Shown: in pieces, positions 18,126 to 27,765 of the stretch
Position numbering within the stretch: position 1 is the first letter of the stretch
How the letters are laid out: each line of letters starts with the position of its first letter
From: Mycolicibacterium iranicum
GTDB lineage: Bacteria; Actinomycetota; Actinomycetes; Mycobacteriales; Mycobacteriaceae
Length of the DNA: 64,000 nucleotides
Assembly (NCBI RefSeq): GCF_001650495.1
Contig: NZ_LWCS01000065.1
Span: 62,001-126,000 of the forward strand
Reading direction: 5' to 3'
Notes under the pieces: model-generated
What the model was told of the DNA's origin: nothing
Seen by the model: only the letters and a program-made list of their open reading frames with translations
Databases searched by the model: none
Translations under genes and position numbers: made by a program

Positions 18126-19726
18126 GCGCGACAGTGTTCACCGGCGGCGTGATCTGGACGGGCAGGGAAGAGACGGACGCGCTGCTGGTGGTCGACGGCG
18201 TCGTCGTCGCGATCGGCGACGACGCGCGCGGGCACGACGCGGACTCCGTCGATCTTCAGGGCGGCTTCCTGATGCCGTCGTTCGGGGACGGCCACGCCCA
18301 CCCGCTCTACGGTGGGCTCGAGGCGGTGGGCCCCGCGGTGCGCCAGGCCACCACGGTGGACGAGATCGTGCTCGCCGTCAAGCGATTTGCCGACGAGAAC
18401 CCCGATGAGGAGTGGATCGTCGGCGCCTCCTACGACGGAAGCCTTGCCGAGGGCGGCCTGTTCGACGCACGCTGGCTCGACGCCGTTGTCGCCGACCGGC
18501 CGGTGGTGCTGCGGGCGTGGGACTACCACACGGTGTGGTGCAACTCCGCTGCTCTGGAACGTGCCGGCATCACCGCCGATACCCCCGATCCCCCGCTGGG
18601 CGAGATCCCGCACCGCGAGGACGGGTCCGTGCTGGGCACGTTACGGGAGTGGGGCGCCGTCGATCTGGTGATGAACGTGATGCCGCCCCGTGACGAACGG
18701 CAGCGTATCGACGCGCTCGGCACCGCCGCCGACTACTACCTGCGCCGCGGCGTGACCTGGGTGCAGGACGCCTGGGTCGAGCCGGCCGACGTCGCGACGT
18801 ACGTCGAGGCGGCCCGCCGCGATGCGCTGCGAATGCGGTTCAACCTTGCGCTCTACGCCGATCCGCGTCACTTCGATTCGCAGGTAAGGCAGTTCGCCGA
18901 ACAGCGGCGCCAGGTCGAAGACGTGGGCAGCCCGCTGCTGACCGCGCAGACGGTGAAGTTCTTCGCCGACGGCGTGGTGGAGAACGAGACCGGGGCGCTG
19001 CTCCAGCCGTACTGCACGGGCCTGCACTCGCACTTCGGCATGCAGAACTGGGAGGGTGACTCACTGGCCGAGGCGGCCCGCCGCGTCGACGAACTCGGGC
19101 TTCAGATCCACATCCATGCCATCGGCGACGCTGCGGTCCGCCAGGCGCTCGACGCGATCGAGTTTGTGGTGCAACATAACCCGGTTCGCGACCGTCGCCC
19201 GGTGATCGCACACTGCCAGCTGGTCGACGATGACGACTTGGCGCGCTTCGCCGCGCTCGGCGTGATCCCGAACATGCAGCCGCTGTGGGCTCAGCTGGAC
19301 GCGCTGATGACGGTGCTGACGATCCCGCGGCTGGGTCAGGAGCGCGCCGACAAGCAGTACCCGATCAATACGCTGGACACCTCGGGCGCTCCGCTGAGCT
19401 TCGGATCGGATTGGCCGGTGTCATCCGGGGCACCGCTGGACGGTATCGCGGTCGCGACGTCGCGCCGCACCCGCGAAGGTACGCCCGAGTCTGGCTGGAC
19501 GCCGCACGAGGTACTGCCGATCGAGCGGGCGCTGGCCGCCTACACCGCAGGCGTGGCCAACCAGGCTTTCGCCGAGAAGGTCTGGGGTGTGCTGGCGCCG
19601 GGATCCAGCGCCGACATGGTCTGGCTGCAGCGCGATCCCCGTGCCACTGCGCCGCTCGATCTTCCGGCGGTGGGTGTGCGGGCGACGTATCTTCGCGGAG
19701 TGCCGATGTACCAGGCACGGGACTGA
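18122..19726 (+). CDS. Metal-dependent amidohydrolase, YtcJ/Amidohydro_3 type
   Basis: The 534-residue protein starts with a small beta domain (TVFTGGVIWTGREETDALLVVDG), then the metal site FGDGHAHPL (His-x-His). Later come HIHAIGD, a late Asp in FGSDWPVSSG, and a C-terminal VWGVLAPGSSADMVWLQRDP return to the beta domain. YtcJ-type enzymes cleave amide bonds of diverse small molecules. It is translationally coupled to the nitrilase by a four-base overlap, and the permease follows after nine bases. The three probably import and degrade one compound class. Confidence 0.9.
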   Translation: MSATVFTGGVIWTGREETDALLVVDGVVVAIGDDARGHDADSVDLQGGFLMPSFGDGHAHPLYGGLEAVGPAVRQATTVDEIVLAVKRFADENPDEEWIVGASYDGSLAEGGLFDARWLDAVVADRPVVLRAWDYHTVWCNSAALERAGITADTPDPPLGEIPHREDGSVLGTLREWGAVDLVMNVMPPRDERQRIDALGTAADYYLRRGVTWVQDAWVEPADVATYVEAARRDALRMRFNLALYADPRHFDSQVRQFAEQRRQVEDVGSPLLTAQTVKFFADGVVENETGALLQPYCTGLHSHFGMQNWEGDSLAEAARRVDELGLQIHIHAIGDAAVRQALDAIEFVVQHNPVRDRRPVIAHCQLVDDDDLARFAALGVIPNMQPLWAQLDALMTVLTIPRLGQERADKQYPINTLDTSGAPLSFGSDWPVSSGAPLDGIAVATSRRTREGTPESGWTPHEVLPIERALAAYTAGVANQAFAEKVWGVLAPGSSADMVWLQRDPRATAPLDLPAVGVRATYLRGVPMYQARD

Positions 19727-19735
19727 AAGGCTGAT

Positions 19736-21085
19736 ATGACTTCGGAATTCATCGTCGACACCGACCAGGGCAGCCTCAAGAGAGCACTGGGTCTTCCGTC
19801 CCTGGTGCTCTTCGGTCTCGTCTACATGGTGCCGCTGACGGTCTTCACCACCTACGGCATCGTCACCGAGACCTCCGGTGGCCGGCTTCCACTGGCCTAT
19901 GTCGTCACGCTCATCGCGATGGTGTTCACGGCGCTGTCCTATGCGCGGATGGCCGCGGCGATACCGGTGGCCGGCTCGGCCTACACCTACACGCAGCGGA
20001 CGTTCGGGGCGCCGGTCGGCTTCCTCGCCGGCTGGTCGCTGATGCTCGACTATCTGTTCCTGCCGATGTTGAACTACCTCGTCATCGGGCTCTACCTCAA
20101 CGCGGCGGTTCCGGCACTACCCGAATGGGTGATCGTCATCGTCACCATCGCGATCGTCACGGTGCTCAACATCGTCGGCATCGTGTCCGTGGCGCGCGCC
20201 AACTTCCTGATCATCGCGATCCAGGCGATCTTCATCGTGGTCTTTCTCGTCCTGTCGATCGCCAAGATCGCCGGCTATGGCACGGTGGATCTGCTCGCGC
20301 CGTTCACCGGGGACGGCTCCGCGGGCGGGATGAGCCCGGTGCTCGCAGGCGCCGCCATCCTGTGCCTGTCGTTCCTCGGCTTCGACGCGGTGTCCACGCT
20401 GTCGGAGGAAGCCAAGGACGCCAGACGCACAGTGCCGCAGGCGATCCTGATCGCGACCATCGTGTCGGGGATCATCTTCATTGTATTGTCCTACGTCTCG
20501 CAGCTGGTGTTCCCGTCCAACGAGTTCGCCGACGTCGACTCGGGTTCGCTCGATGTGATGGTGGCCGCCGGTGGCACCTTCCTCAACGCCCTGTTCACCG
20601 CCGCCTACGTCGCCGGCGCTACGGGATCGGCGCTCACGTCGCAGGCCTCGGTCGCCCGCATCCTGTTCGCAATGGGCCGCGACGGCATCCTGCCGCGCCG
20701 GGTCTTCGGGCACGTGTCGGTGAAGTACCGCACCCCGGTGTACGCGATTCTCTTCGTCAGCGTCATCTCGCTGCTGGCGATCGTGATCGACCTCGCGATC
20801 CTGGCCTCCGTGGTCAGTTTCGGTGCGCTGGTGGCATTCTCGGTGGTCAACCTGTCGGTGATCAAGCATTACTTCATCGACCTCAAGGATCGCAGCAACA
20901 TTGTGTTGAACCTGATCGCGCCGGCGATCGGCTTCCTGCTGATGGTGTGGCTGTGGACCAGCCTGTCGGGGACCGCGCTGACCATCGGCTTGATCTGGCT
21001 CGCGATCGGCTTCGTCTGGCTGCTGGTGGTCACACGGGGGTTCCAGCGCCCCACCCCGGTGCTCGACCTCGAAGAAACCGCTTAG
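19736..21085 (+). CDS. APC-family amino acid/polyamine permease
   Basis: The protein has 449 residues and about twelve hydrophobic segments. The first segment GLVYMVPLTVFTTYGIVTETSGG and the PVAGSAYTYTQRTFGAPVGFLAGW block are typical of APC importers of the putrescine/amino acid subgroup. It is the third gene of the TetR-controlled operon, with a GAAAGG site before the ATG. The likely role is uptake of the substrate for the nitrilase and amidohydrolase. Confidence 0.9.
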   Translation: MTSEFIVDTDQGSLKRALGLPSLVLFGLVYMVPLTVFTTYGIVTETSGGRLPLAYVVTLIAMVFTALSYARMAAAIPVAGSAYTYTQRTFGAPVGFLAGWSLMLDYLFLPMLNYLVIGLYLNAAVPALPEWVIVIVTIAIVTVLNIVGIVSVARANFLIIAIQAIFIVVFLVLSIAKIAGYGTVDLLAPFTGDGSAGGMSPVLAGAAILCLSFLGFDAVSTLSEEAKDARRTVPQAILIATIVSGIIFIVLSYVSQLVFPSNEFADVDSGSLDVMVAAGGTFLNALFTAAYVAGATGSALTSQASVARILFAMGRDGILPRRVFGHVSVKYRTPVYAILFVSVISLLAIVIDLAILASVVSFGALVAFSVVNLSVIKHYFIDLKDRSNIVLNLIAPAIGFLLMVWLWTSLSGTALTIGLIWLAIGFVWLLVVTRGFQRPTPVLDLEETA

Positions 21086-21099
21086 CATCTCGCGAAACC

Positions 21100-21142
21100 G
21101 CCACCACGGTAGTCTCCAGACTCACGTCGCGACACTGGTGGC
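21100..21142. terminator. Possible terminator hairpin between convergent genes
   Basis: Arms GCCACCA (21100-21106) and TGGTGGC (21136-21142) are complementary, with a 29-base spacer. They lie between the permease stop and the end of the MocR gene. There is no T-tract, so this is a weak call. Confidence 0.3.
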
Positions 21143-21159
21143 ATGCCCGCGAAAGTGCG

Positions 21160-22515
21160 CTAGTCGAAGTACTCGCGGTCGGCGGAGTTGACGGCCGCAT
21201 GCACGGCTTCGGCGAGATCGACGACCCGGTCGCGGTCCTCGGGCAGCTGCAGGATCGAGAAGCGCAGCAAGCCGTCGGTGGTGGTGACGAACGACTTTGA
21301 CCCTGCGGCGGCGACGATCCCCTGCCTTGCCAGGTTGATCAACGCCGATGTCTCATCAGGAACGCGCACCCACACGACGAACCCATCGGGACTCGCCGAC
21401 GCGTGCAACCCCGCGGAGGTGAACGCGTCCAGGGCGGCACGGCGCCGCAGCCGGTACCGCCCGCGGGCCCGCGTCATGGCGTGGGCCACGTCAGGGTCGT
21501 CGATGAGATGCGCGAGCGCGTTCTGCAGGATCCGGCTGTTGGACGCCATCCCGAAGCTGCGCAGTCGTACGGTGCGATCGATAAGCTCCGCACTGCCACC
21601 GAGCACCGCAGTGCGCAGGTCGATCCCGAAGGCTTTGCAGTAGCTTCGGATTCGGAGCACCCGGTCGGGTAAGTGCACGCCCAATGAGGCGGGTTCGGCT
21701 GACGCGAGCGGGCCCGCGCTGTCGTCCTCCACCACCCACGTTTCGGGTCCGACCGCCTCTGCCAGCTCCCGGGCACGGCCGGCGCTCAGCGCGCCGCTCA
21801 TGGCGTAGGCGCCGCTGGGTTGCATGATCAGAGCGGTGGCGCCGCGGCTCAACGCTGTCGTGACGGAGTCGACGGTGGGGCCGTGCTCGTCGGCGCGGAT
21901 CCCGAACGCTTCGATGCCGAGCTGGCGCAGGATGTCGAGATAGCCTGGGCTGACGGGTTCTTCGACCCCGATTGGGCCGCCGGATGCCGCGGCTGCGGTC
22001 GCCAGAACGACGGCTTCACTGCCGCCACCGACGCAGTTCCATGCCGCCGCCTCGAACGGCCAGGTGTGTTCGATACTGCTCCGCAGGCGCTCGCTCAGGT
22101 AGGCCCGTTCAGGGCTGTGCAGGTCGGGGGTGGCAAGCAGCGCTTCCCCGAGTGCCACTCCGAGGTCCGGCTGCAGCGCGGAATCCGGTGTCACCAGCGA
22201 TATCTCGATATGCTGCCAGTCGACTTGCCCGTTTGACGATGCCGCCACCGGGCGGCTCGGGTCGACGACGACGGTGCCGCCGCGACGGCGGGTGTGCAGC
22301 CGTCCCGAGTCGCGGACACGGCTCCACGCGGTCATCACGGTGCCGGGGCTGACGCCCGCAGCGCGCGCGAAGTCGCGGATGGTCGGAAGGTGCGATCCCG
22401 GCGCCAGTTCACCGCCGTCGATCAGGCGGGTCAGCTCTTGCCCCAGGTCTTTTGACGAGGTGGCTCGTAGCCGCTCGGCCAGCCACGCCGCGTCGACATA
22501 CTCCGACATCGTCAC
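21160..22515 (-). CDS. MocR-type regulator: GntR winged helix fused to aminotransferase-like domain
   Basis: This 451-residue protein has an N-terminal GntR winged helix (LTRLIDGGELAPGSHLPTIRDFARAAGVSPGTVMTAWSRV, about 28-68). A long fold-type-I aminotransferase domain follows. The lysine expected to hold pyridoxal phosphate is in RSYCKAFGIDLRT near residue 290. MocR regulators sense PLP or amino-acid adducts. It is the last gene on the minus strand of the sulfur-type operon, 19 bases after the LLM gene, so it is probably cotranscribed. Either GTG 22515 or ATG 22509 could be the start; GGAGG lies just upstream. Confidence 0.9.
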   Translation of the reverse strand: MTMSEYVDAAWLAERLRATSSKDLGQELTRLIDGGELAPGSHLPTIRDFARAAGVSPGTVMTAWSRVRDSGRLHTRRRGGTVVVDPSRPVAASSNGQVDWQHIEISLVTPDSALQPDLGVALGEALLATPDLHSPERAYLSERLRSSIEHTWPFEAAAWNCVGGGSEAVVLATAAAASGGPIGVEEPVSPGYLDILRQLGIEAFGIRADEHGPTVDSVTTALSRGATALIMQPSGAYAMSGALSAGRARELAEAVGPETWVVEDDSAGPLASAEPASLGVHLPDRVLRIRSYCKAFGIDLRTAVLGGSAELIDRTVRLRSFGMASNSRILQNALAHLIDDPDVAHAMTRARGRYRLRRRAALDAFTSAGLHASASPDGFVVWVRVPDETSALINLARQGIVAAAGSKSFVTTTDGLLRFSILQLPEDRDRVVDLAEAVHAAVNSADREYFD

Positions 22516-22534
22516 GAGGCCTCCAGACCGGTCG

Positions 22535-23521
22535 TCATCGGGTCAGCAACTGCGCGCGTGCCTCCCTGCGCACCGGGTCGAGCACTTCCGACACCGTCAG
22601 GTCGAGGCTGGCCTTCCACTGCGCCAGAGTCAGTTTCGCGGGTGCGACCTGCAGCAACACTTCGTCGACATGGTCGAGTTCCGGGTCGTTGCGCAGCCGA
22701 TCACGCACCAGGTCGGGATCGCCGTACCACGGGACTCCGTTGCCATGCTTGATATGCAGATCGATCGCCGCCTGGCCCGCCAGTGCGCGCGCCTCCGCCA
22801 CCGTTTCAGCGACGATGACCGTGCGGGACGCCGCGATACGTTGCTGCGGTCCGGCATTCGACCGGAACGCGTCGATTGCCTCGCTGTGGCGTGCCAGGTT
22901 GCCTTCGAACGTCAGGGCCTTCGACGAGCGCAGCAGCAGGTTGTCGCCGACCTTGCCGATCTCCTCGGCGTGCACCGGATCGCTGGCGACGCGCCACAGC
23001 TTCTGCCGCAGCGCGCCCGCCGGCGGATAGAGCCGGCGGCCACCGCCGAGGTCGTTGCCATCGAGTATCGACCGCAGGTGTGCGACCTTGTCGGCGTACA
23101 CCTGCAGTCGATCGTCCCAATCGACCCCGAACGGTCCGAACGCCCAATCCTCCAGCCCCGAACCGAGACCCAGCTGGAGCCTGCCATTGGACAGTGCGTC
23201 GGCGATGACGGCGTCCTCGGCCACCCGGATCGGATTCTCCAGCGTGATGACGACCACGCCCGCGCCGAGCCGGATCCGGCTCGTGCGCTGGCTCGCCGCG
23301 GCAAGGAACACCAGCGGTGAGGCGATGGTGCCCTTGTCGGAGCGGAAATGGTGCGAGGTGATCCACGCTGTCGACAGTCCCAGCTGCTCGGCGTGCACGA
23401 TCAGATCGAGCCCGTCGTGATACTGGCGGACCGGATCAGCCTGGGTGTCGTTGAGCCGGAAGAAGATGCCGAACTCTGGGGCGAGCGAAGCGACGGGGGC
23501 AGGCTCAGGTAGCGCTGTCAT
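22535..23521 (-). CDS. LLM-class flavin-dependent oxidoreductase
   Basis: This 328-residue protein is a luciferase-like barrel. It has AEQLGLSTAWITSHHF early, RIRLGAGVVVITLENPIRVAEDAVIADALSNGRLQLGLGSG in the middle, and a C-terminal region in which only YGDPDLVRDRL matches what bacterial luciferase relatives show. It uses reduced FMN or F420 supplied by another protein. The ATG overlaps the end of the substrate-binding protein gene by 17 bases, so it is part of the operon. Oxidative opening of the imported organosulfur compound is the likely job, by context. Confidence 0.87.
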   Translation of the reverse strand: MTALPEPAPVASLAPEFGIFFRLNDTQADPVRQYHDGLDLIVHAEQLGLSTAWITSHHFRSDKGTIASPLVFLAAASQRTSRIRLGAGVVVITLENPIRVAEDAVIADALSNGRLQLGLGSGLEDWAFGPFGVDWDDRLQVYADKVAHLRSILDGNDLGGGRRLYPPAGALRQKLWRVASDPVHAEEIGKVGDNLLLRSSKALTFEGNLARHSEAIDAFRSNAGPQQRIAASRTVIVAETVAEARALAGQAAIDLHIKHGNGVPWYGDPDLVRDRLRNDPELDHVDEVLLQVAPAKLTLAQWKASLDLTVSEVLDPVRREARAQLLTR

Positions 23522-25190
23522 CGTCCAGCCACGTGTCATACGCCCAGAAGTTCACCATGCCGCGCGGCGCGTCGAGCCACCGCTCGATCTCCTGCACTCG
23601 GCTGGTCGCTGCTGCGTTGTAGCGCTCGGTGTAGAGCGGCAGCGTGGTGACCTCGTCGATGAGCGCGAATTGGGCGACCCTGTCATAGGCGCCTTTACGG
23701 TCCTGCTCGTCGAGCGCAGTACGACCATCGGCCAGCCAGCCATCGACCTGCGGGTCCTCCAGCTTGGGTCCGTTGATCGCGCCGCCGGTCTCGTAGATCT
23801 TCTCCAGCACCACGCCGATGTCCACCCCACCGACTGCGCGTGGGAACGCCTCGTAGGTGTTGGTCTCGCGGACCACGTCGACGGTGCCCTCGTCGCGGAA
23901 CTGCAGATCGACCTCGACGCCGGCATTGGTGCGAAGCTCGGCCTGGTAGGCCTCCAGCACCGTGGACAGCGGCGGCTTGGGTTCGGTAGCGATGAGCCGG
24001 ATCGTCAAGCGCTGGCCCGCAGCATTGGTGCGATATCCCTCGCTGTCGCGACCGGTCCAGCCGGCCTCGTCGAGCAGCTGGTTTGCCAGCTCGACGTTGC
24101 CACCGTAGGCGTTCTCGTACTTCGCGTCGTAGAACGGGCTCTGCGGACCGACGATGCTCCACGCACGGTCGGAGCTGCCCTGCAGCACGGTGTCGATGAT
24201 CGGGTTCAGGTCCACGGCCTCGCGCAGGGCACGACGCACCCGCACATCCTTGGTGTTGTCGCCGGTGACGTTGAAGTACAGCGACCAGGGCGAGACGTTG
24301 GACGGTTTTGATTCGAACTGGAATCCCTCGACACCGTCGAACTGGGCGATGTCAGCGGGAGCCACCTGGGCGATCGCGTCGACCTCGCGCGAACTCAGCA
24401 GTCCCGCACGCACATTCGGCTCGGGAATGACCTTCACGACGAGCTCGTCGAGGTAGGCGGCGCCTTCGTGCTCGGCCAGCGCCGACGGCCAGTCGTAGTC
24501 CTCGTTGCGCGTGAATCTCAACTCGGCACCTTCGATTACCTCGGTCAGGATGAAGGGACCGGTGCCTGCGATTCCGACCCCGCCGGCAGCGACGTCGGGA
24601 TTCTGCAGCGACTTCGGTGAGATCTGGGCGCCCTGCAGCGAGGCGAGGGTGTTGAGCCAGTTCGCGGTCGGCTCCGACAGCACGGTGCGCACGGTGTAGT
24701 CGTCGACAACCTCCGTCGACTTCAACGTCTGGAACGTGCTTTTCGCCGTGGACGGCGCGTACTCCTTATCGGTGATGATCTTGTCGAAGTTCGCCTTCAC
24801 CGCCGCGGCGTTGAATGGCTCCCCGTCGGTGAACGTCACCCCCTGGCGCAGCTGGAAGGTGTAGGTGAGCCCGTCGGGTGAACGGTCCCAGCTCTCTGCG
24901 AGCCACGGGTGGATCGACTCGTCGTAGTCGATCGCCACCAGGCTGTCGTAGACATTACGTAGCACCTGCACCTCGGTGCAGCAGCCGCGCACGTGCGGGT
25001 TCATTCCCTCTTCGGGGTAGTCGGCCTGGGCGACGGTCAGCGTGCCGCCGCGGACGGGCTCGCCGTTGCCGCTGCCGGTGCCGGAATCACCGCCGCACGC
25101 GGTCAGTGCGAGCAGAGCTGCTATCGCAAGGGCTACCCAGCGCAAGGCCGGGGACAGGGACCGTTTCCTACGAATCATTGTTCGTTCCAT
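23505..25190 (-). CDS. ABC importer substrate-binding lipoprotein, family 5 (peptide/nickel type)
   Basis: The 561-residue protein has a basic N-terminus, a hydrophobic helix and a lipobox ending in LTACGG. The SBP_bac_5 pattern follows: GGTLTVAQADYPEEGMNPH, then LAESWDRSPDGLTYTFQLRQGVTFTDGEPFNA. It delivers its ligand to the permeases and ATPase encoded upstream in the operon. Family 5 proteins bind oligopeptides, glutathione, opines and related compounds. The cysteine pair in RGCCTEV close to the mature N-terminus is unusual. Starts at 25208, 25190 or 25178 are possible. The mature protein is the same. Confidence 0.92.
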   Translation of the reverse strand: MERTMIRRKRSLSPALRWVALAIAALLALTACGGDSGTGSGNGEPVRGGTLTVAQADYPEEGMNPHVRGCCTEVQVLRNVYDSLVAIDYDESIHPWLAESWDRSPDGLTYTFQLRQGVTFTDGEPFNAAAVKANFDKIITDKEYAPSTAKSTFQTLKSTEVVDDYTVRTVLSEPTANWLNTLASLQGAQISPKSLQNPDVAAGGVGIAGTGPFILTEVIEGAELRFTRNEDYDWPSALAEHEGAAYLDELVVKVIPEPNVRAGLLSSREVDAIAQVAPADIAQFDGVEGFQFESKPSNVSPWSLYFNVTGDNTKDVRVRRALREAVDLNPIIDTVLQGSSDRAWSIVGPQSPFYDAKYENAYGGNVELANQLLDEAGWTGRDSEGYRTNAAGQRLTIRLIATEPKPPLSTVLEAYQAELRTNAGVEVDLQFRDEGTVDVVRETNTYEAFPRAVGGVDIGVVLEKIYETGGAINGPKLEDPQVDGWLADGRTALDEQDRKGAYDRVAQFALIDEVTTLPLYTERYNAAATSRVQEIERWLDAPRGMVNFWAYDTWLDDDSAT

Positions 25191-25261
25191 TTCGTGAAGG
25201 GGCCGCACTCCCTGTGCGGCCGGAGGTGTGAAGGGGTCAGCGGGGCGTCAGCTGCGACAGC

Positions 25262-26908
25262 TCATAGGACCGGCACCGCCTGCAGCAGGGCTTGCGTGTA
25301 CGGGTCCCGCGGGGTGTCGAACACGTCGTCGGCGGTACCTTCCTCGACCACGCGTCCGCGGTGCATCACGAGCACCCGGTCGGCGATGTGGTGGACCACA
25401 CCGATGTCGTGGGAGATGAACAGCAGCGCGGTATCCCGCCCGGCTCGTATCTCCAGCAGGAGATCGAGAATCTGTGCCTGGATGGATACATCGAGCGCCG
25501 ACACCGCCTCGTCGCAGACCAGCAGTTCGGGGTCGGAACCCAGCGCTCTGGCAATCGACACCCGCTGGCGCTGGCCTCCGGACAGCGACCGCGGGTGACG
25601 ATCGATCACGGTGGCGGGAAGATGCACGAGGTCGAGCAGCTCCCTGATGCGCGCGTCTCGACCGGCCTTGCCCTGATGCCCGAGAGCGACTGTCTCGCCG
25701 ATGATTTCGCGAACAGTGTAACGAGGGTCGAAAGATCCGACGGAGTCCTGCGCGACCAGTTGTACGGAGCCCAGACGTGAGTTGGCGAGTTCGACGTGTC
25801 CGGTGTCGGCTGCGAGCAGACCGGTGACGATCCGCGCGACCGTGGATTTGCCCGACCCCGACTCCCCCACCAATCCGACGACCTCACCGCGGTGAATCGC
25901 GAACGTCACGTTCTCGGCGGCGGTGAACTCCCGCCGCGGAGCGGCGCTTGCGGAGCGACCATGACCGCGCCCACGCCGGTAATACTTTCCGACGTCGACG
26001 ATGTCGGCGACCACTTCGAAGCCGATCGAAACAACCGGTGGGGCATCGTCATCCGGTGCGCTGAGGCGCCGTCCTCGGGTGTCGCGTCCCGGCACGGCCG
26101 CCACCAGCTTGCGGGTGTACTCGTGCCGCGGATTGTGGATCACGTCGGTGACCGAGCCCCGCTCGACGACGCGCCCGTTGTGCATCACGATCACGTCGTC
26201 GGCGACCCGCGACACCACCGCGAGGTCATGGCTGATGAGCAGCACGCCGCGGCCCTCGTCGGCCAGCGTGCGCAGCAGTGCGAGGATGCGCGCCTGCACG
26301 GTGACGTCCAGCGCGGTGGTCGGTTCGTCGGCGATCAGCACGTCGGGGCGGCCGGCGAGTGCGGAGGCGATGAGTGCGCGCTGTCGCAGTCCGCCGGAGA
26401 GTTGGTGCGGGTAGTTCTTTCTGCGGTACCCCGGATCCGGCACGCCGACCGAGTCGAGAAGTTTCTCGACGGCCTCGACCCGCTGTCTGCGGGGCAGCCG
26501 CAGCGCCTCGGACACCTCCGCCTGCACGGTGCGCAGCGGGTCCAGCGACGTCAGGGCGTCCTGCAGAACGAAACCTATCTGGGCGCCGCGGATCTTGCGC
26601 CAGTCCTTGTCGCGGAAGGGGCGGGCGTCGGATCCGTTGATGTGGAATGTCGTCGCTTCGACCCGACTTCCGTCACCGGCAAGCCCGACGAGGGTCCGGG
26701 CGGTCACCGACTTCCCGGAGCCCGATTCCCCGACGATCGCGAGGACGCGTCCCCGCCGCACTGTGAAATCGACGTCGGAGACCACCGGCAGCGGGGAGCC
26801 GTCGAGGGAGCGCACGCTGTCGAAGGACACGGTGAGTCCCTTGACGTCGACGAGGACGTCGCCGGTGTTCCCCTCGGGCGGCGCGGCCACTTCCGAGGTG
26901 ACGGTCAT
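25262..26908 (-). CDS. ABC importer ATPase, fused double nucleotide-binding protein (DppDF type)
   Basis: This 548-residue protein has two ABC ATPase halves. The first has GESGSGKS, LSGGLRQRALIASAL and IADEPTTALDV. The second has GESGSGKST, LSGGQRQRVSIARAL and CDEAVSALDV. Both halves end in the oligopeptide-type C-terminal extension (EYTRKL, PYTQALL). It powers import of the ligand held by the lipoprotein. The ATG overlaps the permease stop by four bases (ATGA). A longer upstream frame exists but would overlap the permease. Confidence 0.94.
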   Translation of the reverse strand: MTVTSEVAAPPEGNTGDVLVDVKGLTVSFDSVRSLDGSPLPVVSDVDFTVRRGRVLAIVGESGSGKSVTARTLVGLAGDGSRVEATTFHINGSDARPFRDKDWRKIRGAQIGFVLQDALTSLDPLRTVQAEVSEALRLPRRQRVEAVEKLLDSVGVPDPGYRRKNYPHQLSGGLRQRALIASALAGRPDVLIADEPTTALDVTVQARILALLRTLADEGRGVLLISHDLAVVSRVADDVIVMHNGRVVERGSVTDVIHNPRHEYTRKLVAAVPGRDTRGRRLSAPDDDAPPVVSIGFEVVADIVDVGKYYRRGRGHGRSASAAPRREFTAAENVTFAIHRGEVVGLVGESGSGKSTVARIVTGLLAADTGHVELANSRLGSVQLVAQDSVGSFDPRYTVREIIGETVALGHQGKAGRDARIRELLDLVHLPATVIDRHPRSLSGGQRQRVSIARALGSDPELLVCDEAVSALDVSIQAQILDLLLEIRAGRDTALLFISHDIGVVHHIADRVLVMHRGRVVEEGTADDVFDTPRDPYTQALLQAVPVL

Positions 26909-27765
26909 GACTGAGCCCTTCTCTCGAAGCGGCGCTGCAGGTTTCGACCGACGATCGACACGCTCACGACGGTGACGGTGATGAACAGGCCGGGGAAGAA
27001 GCCGACCCACCAGGCGACGCGCAGGTCCTGCCGCGCGTCCGAGAGCATCGATCCCCATTCGGGCAGCGGAGGAGTCGGCCCGAAGCCGAGGAAGCTCAGC
27101 CCGGCCGCGCCGATGATCGCGGTACCGATGCCCAGCGTCGCGAGTACTGGCACGGTGCCCAGCGCGTTGGGAAGGACGTGGCGCACGGTGCGCCGCGCCG
27201 CAGACCTGATCGCCAACCGGGACTGCGCCACGTAATCCGATTCACGTACCCGCAGCGTCTCGGCGCGTACCACGCGTCCGTAGCGTGGGGCCGACGCAAT
27301 CGCGATGGCGGCGATCACGTTTCCGGTACCGGGCCCGGTCAGCGTGATCAGCATCAGCGCGAACAGCAGATCGGGGAAGGCGCCGACGGCGTCGAACACC
27401 CGGGAGATGCCCTCGTCGACACGACGGTGCGCGACGCCGGCGATCAACCCGAACAGCACGCCGATGACGACGCCGAGGACGGTGGATGCGACACCGATCA
27501 GGATGGAGTAGCGGGCACCGTACACCACGCGTGACCAGACGTCGCGGCCGAGATGGTCGGTGCCGAAGATGTGCTCGAAGCTCGGCGCCGCCAGCGCGTT
27601 CGACATGTCGCTGGCCAGTGGGTCACGACCGGTGAACACACCGGGGAACACCACCGCCAGCACCAGCAGCGCCAGGATGGCGGCCGCGATCAGCAGACCG
27701 GTGTTGCGGAGACTCGTCAGGCCCGAGGACAGTGAACGCCCGGGGAACGCGAAAGTCGTTGCCAT
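26905..27765 (-). CDS. ABC importer permease, DppC type
   Basis: This 286-residue protein has an N-terminal helix, then HIFGTDHLGRDVWSRVVYGARYSI, the usual DppC/OppC start. There are five more helices and the EAA loop ESDYVAQSRLAIRSAARRTVRHVLPNALGTV. It pairs with the DppB-type permease encoded immediately upstream with no gap, forming the membrane channel of the importer. Confidence 0.93.
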   Translation of the reverse strand: MATTFAFPGRSLSSGLTSLRNTGLLIAAAILALLVLAVVFPGVFTGRDPLASDMSNALAAPSFEHIFGTDHLGRDVWSRVVYGARYSILIGVASTVLGVVIGVLFGLIAGVAHRRVDEGISRVFDAVGAFPDLLFALMLITLTGPGTGNVIAAIAIASAPRYGRVVRAETLRVRESDYVAQSRLAIRSAARRTVRHVLPNALGTVPVLATLGIGTAIIGAAGLSFLGFGPTPPLPEWGSMLSDARQDLRVAWWVGFFPGLFITVTVVSVSIVGRNLQRRFERRAQS

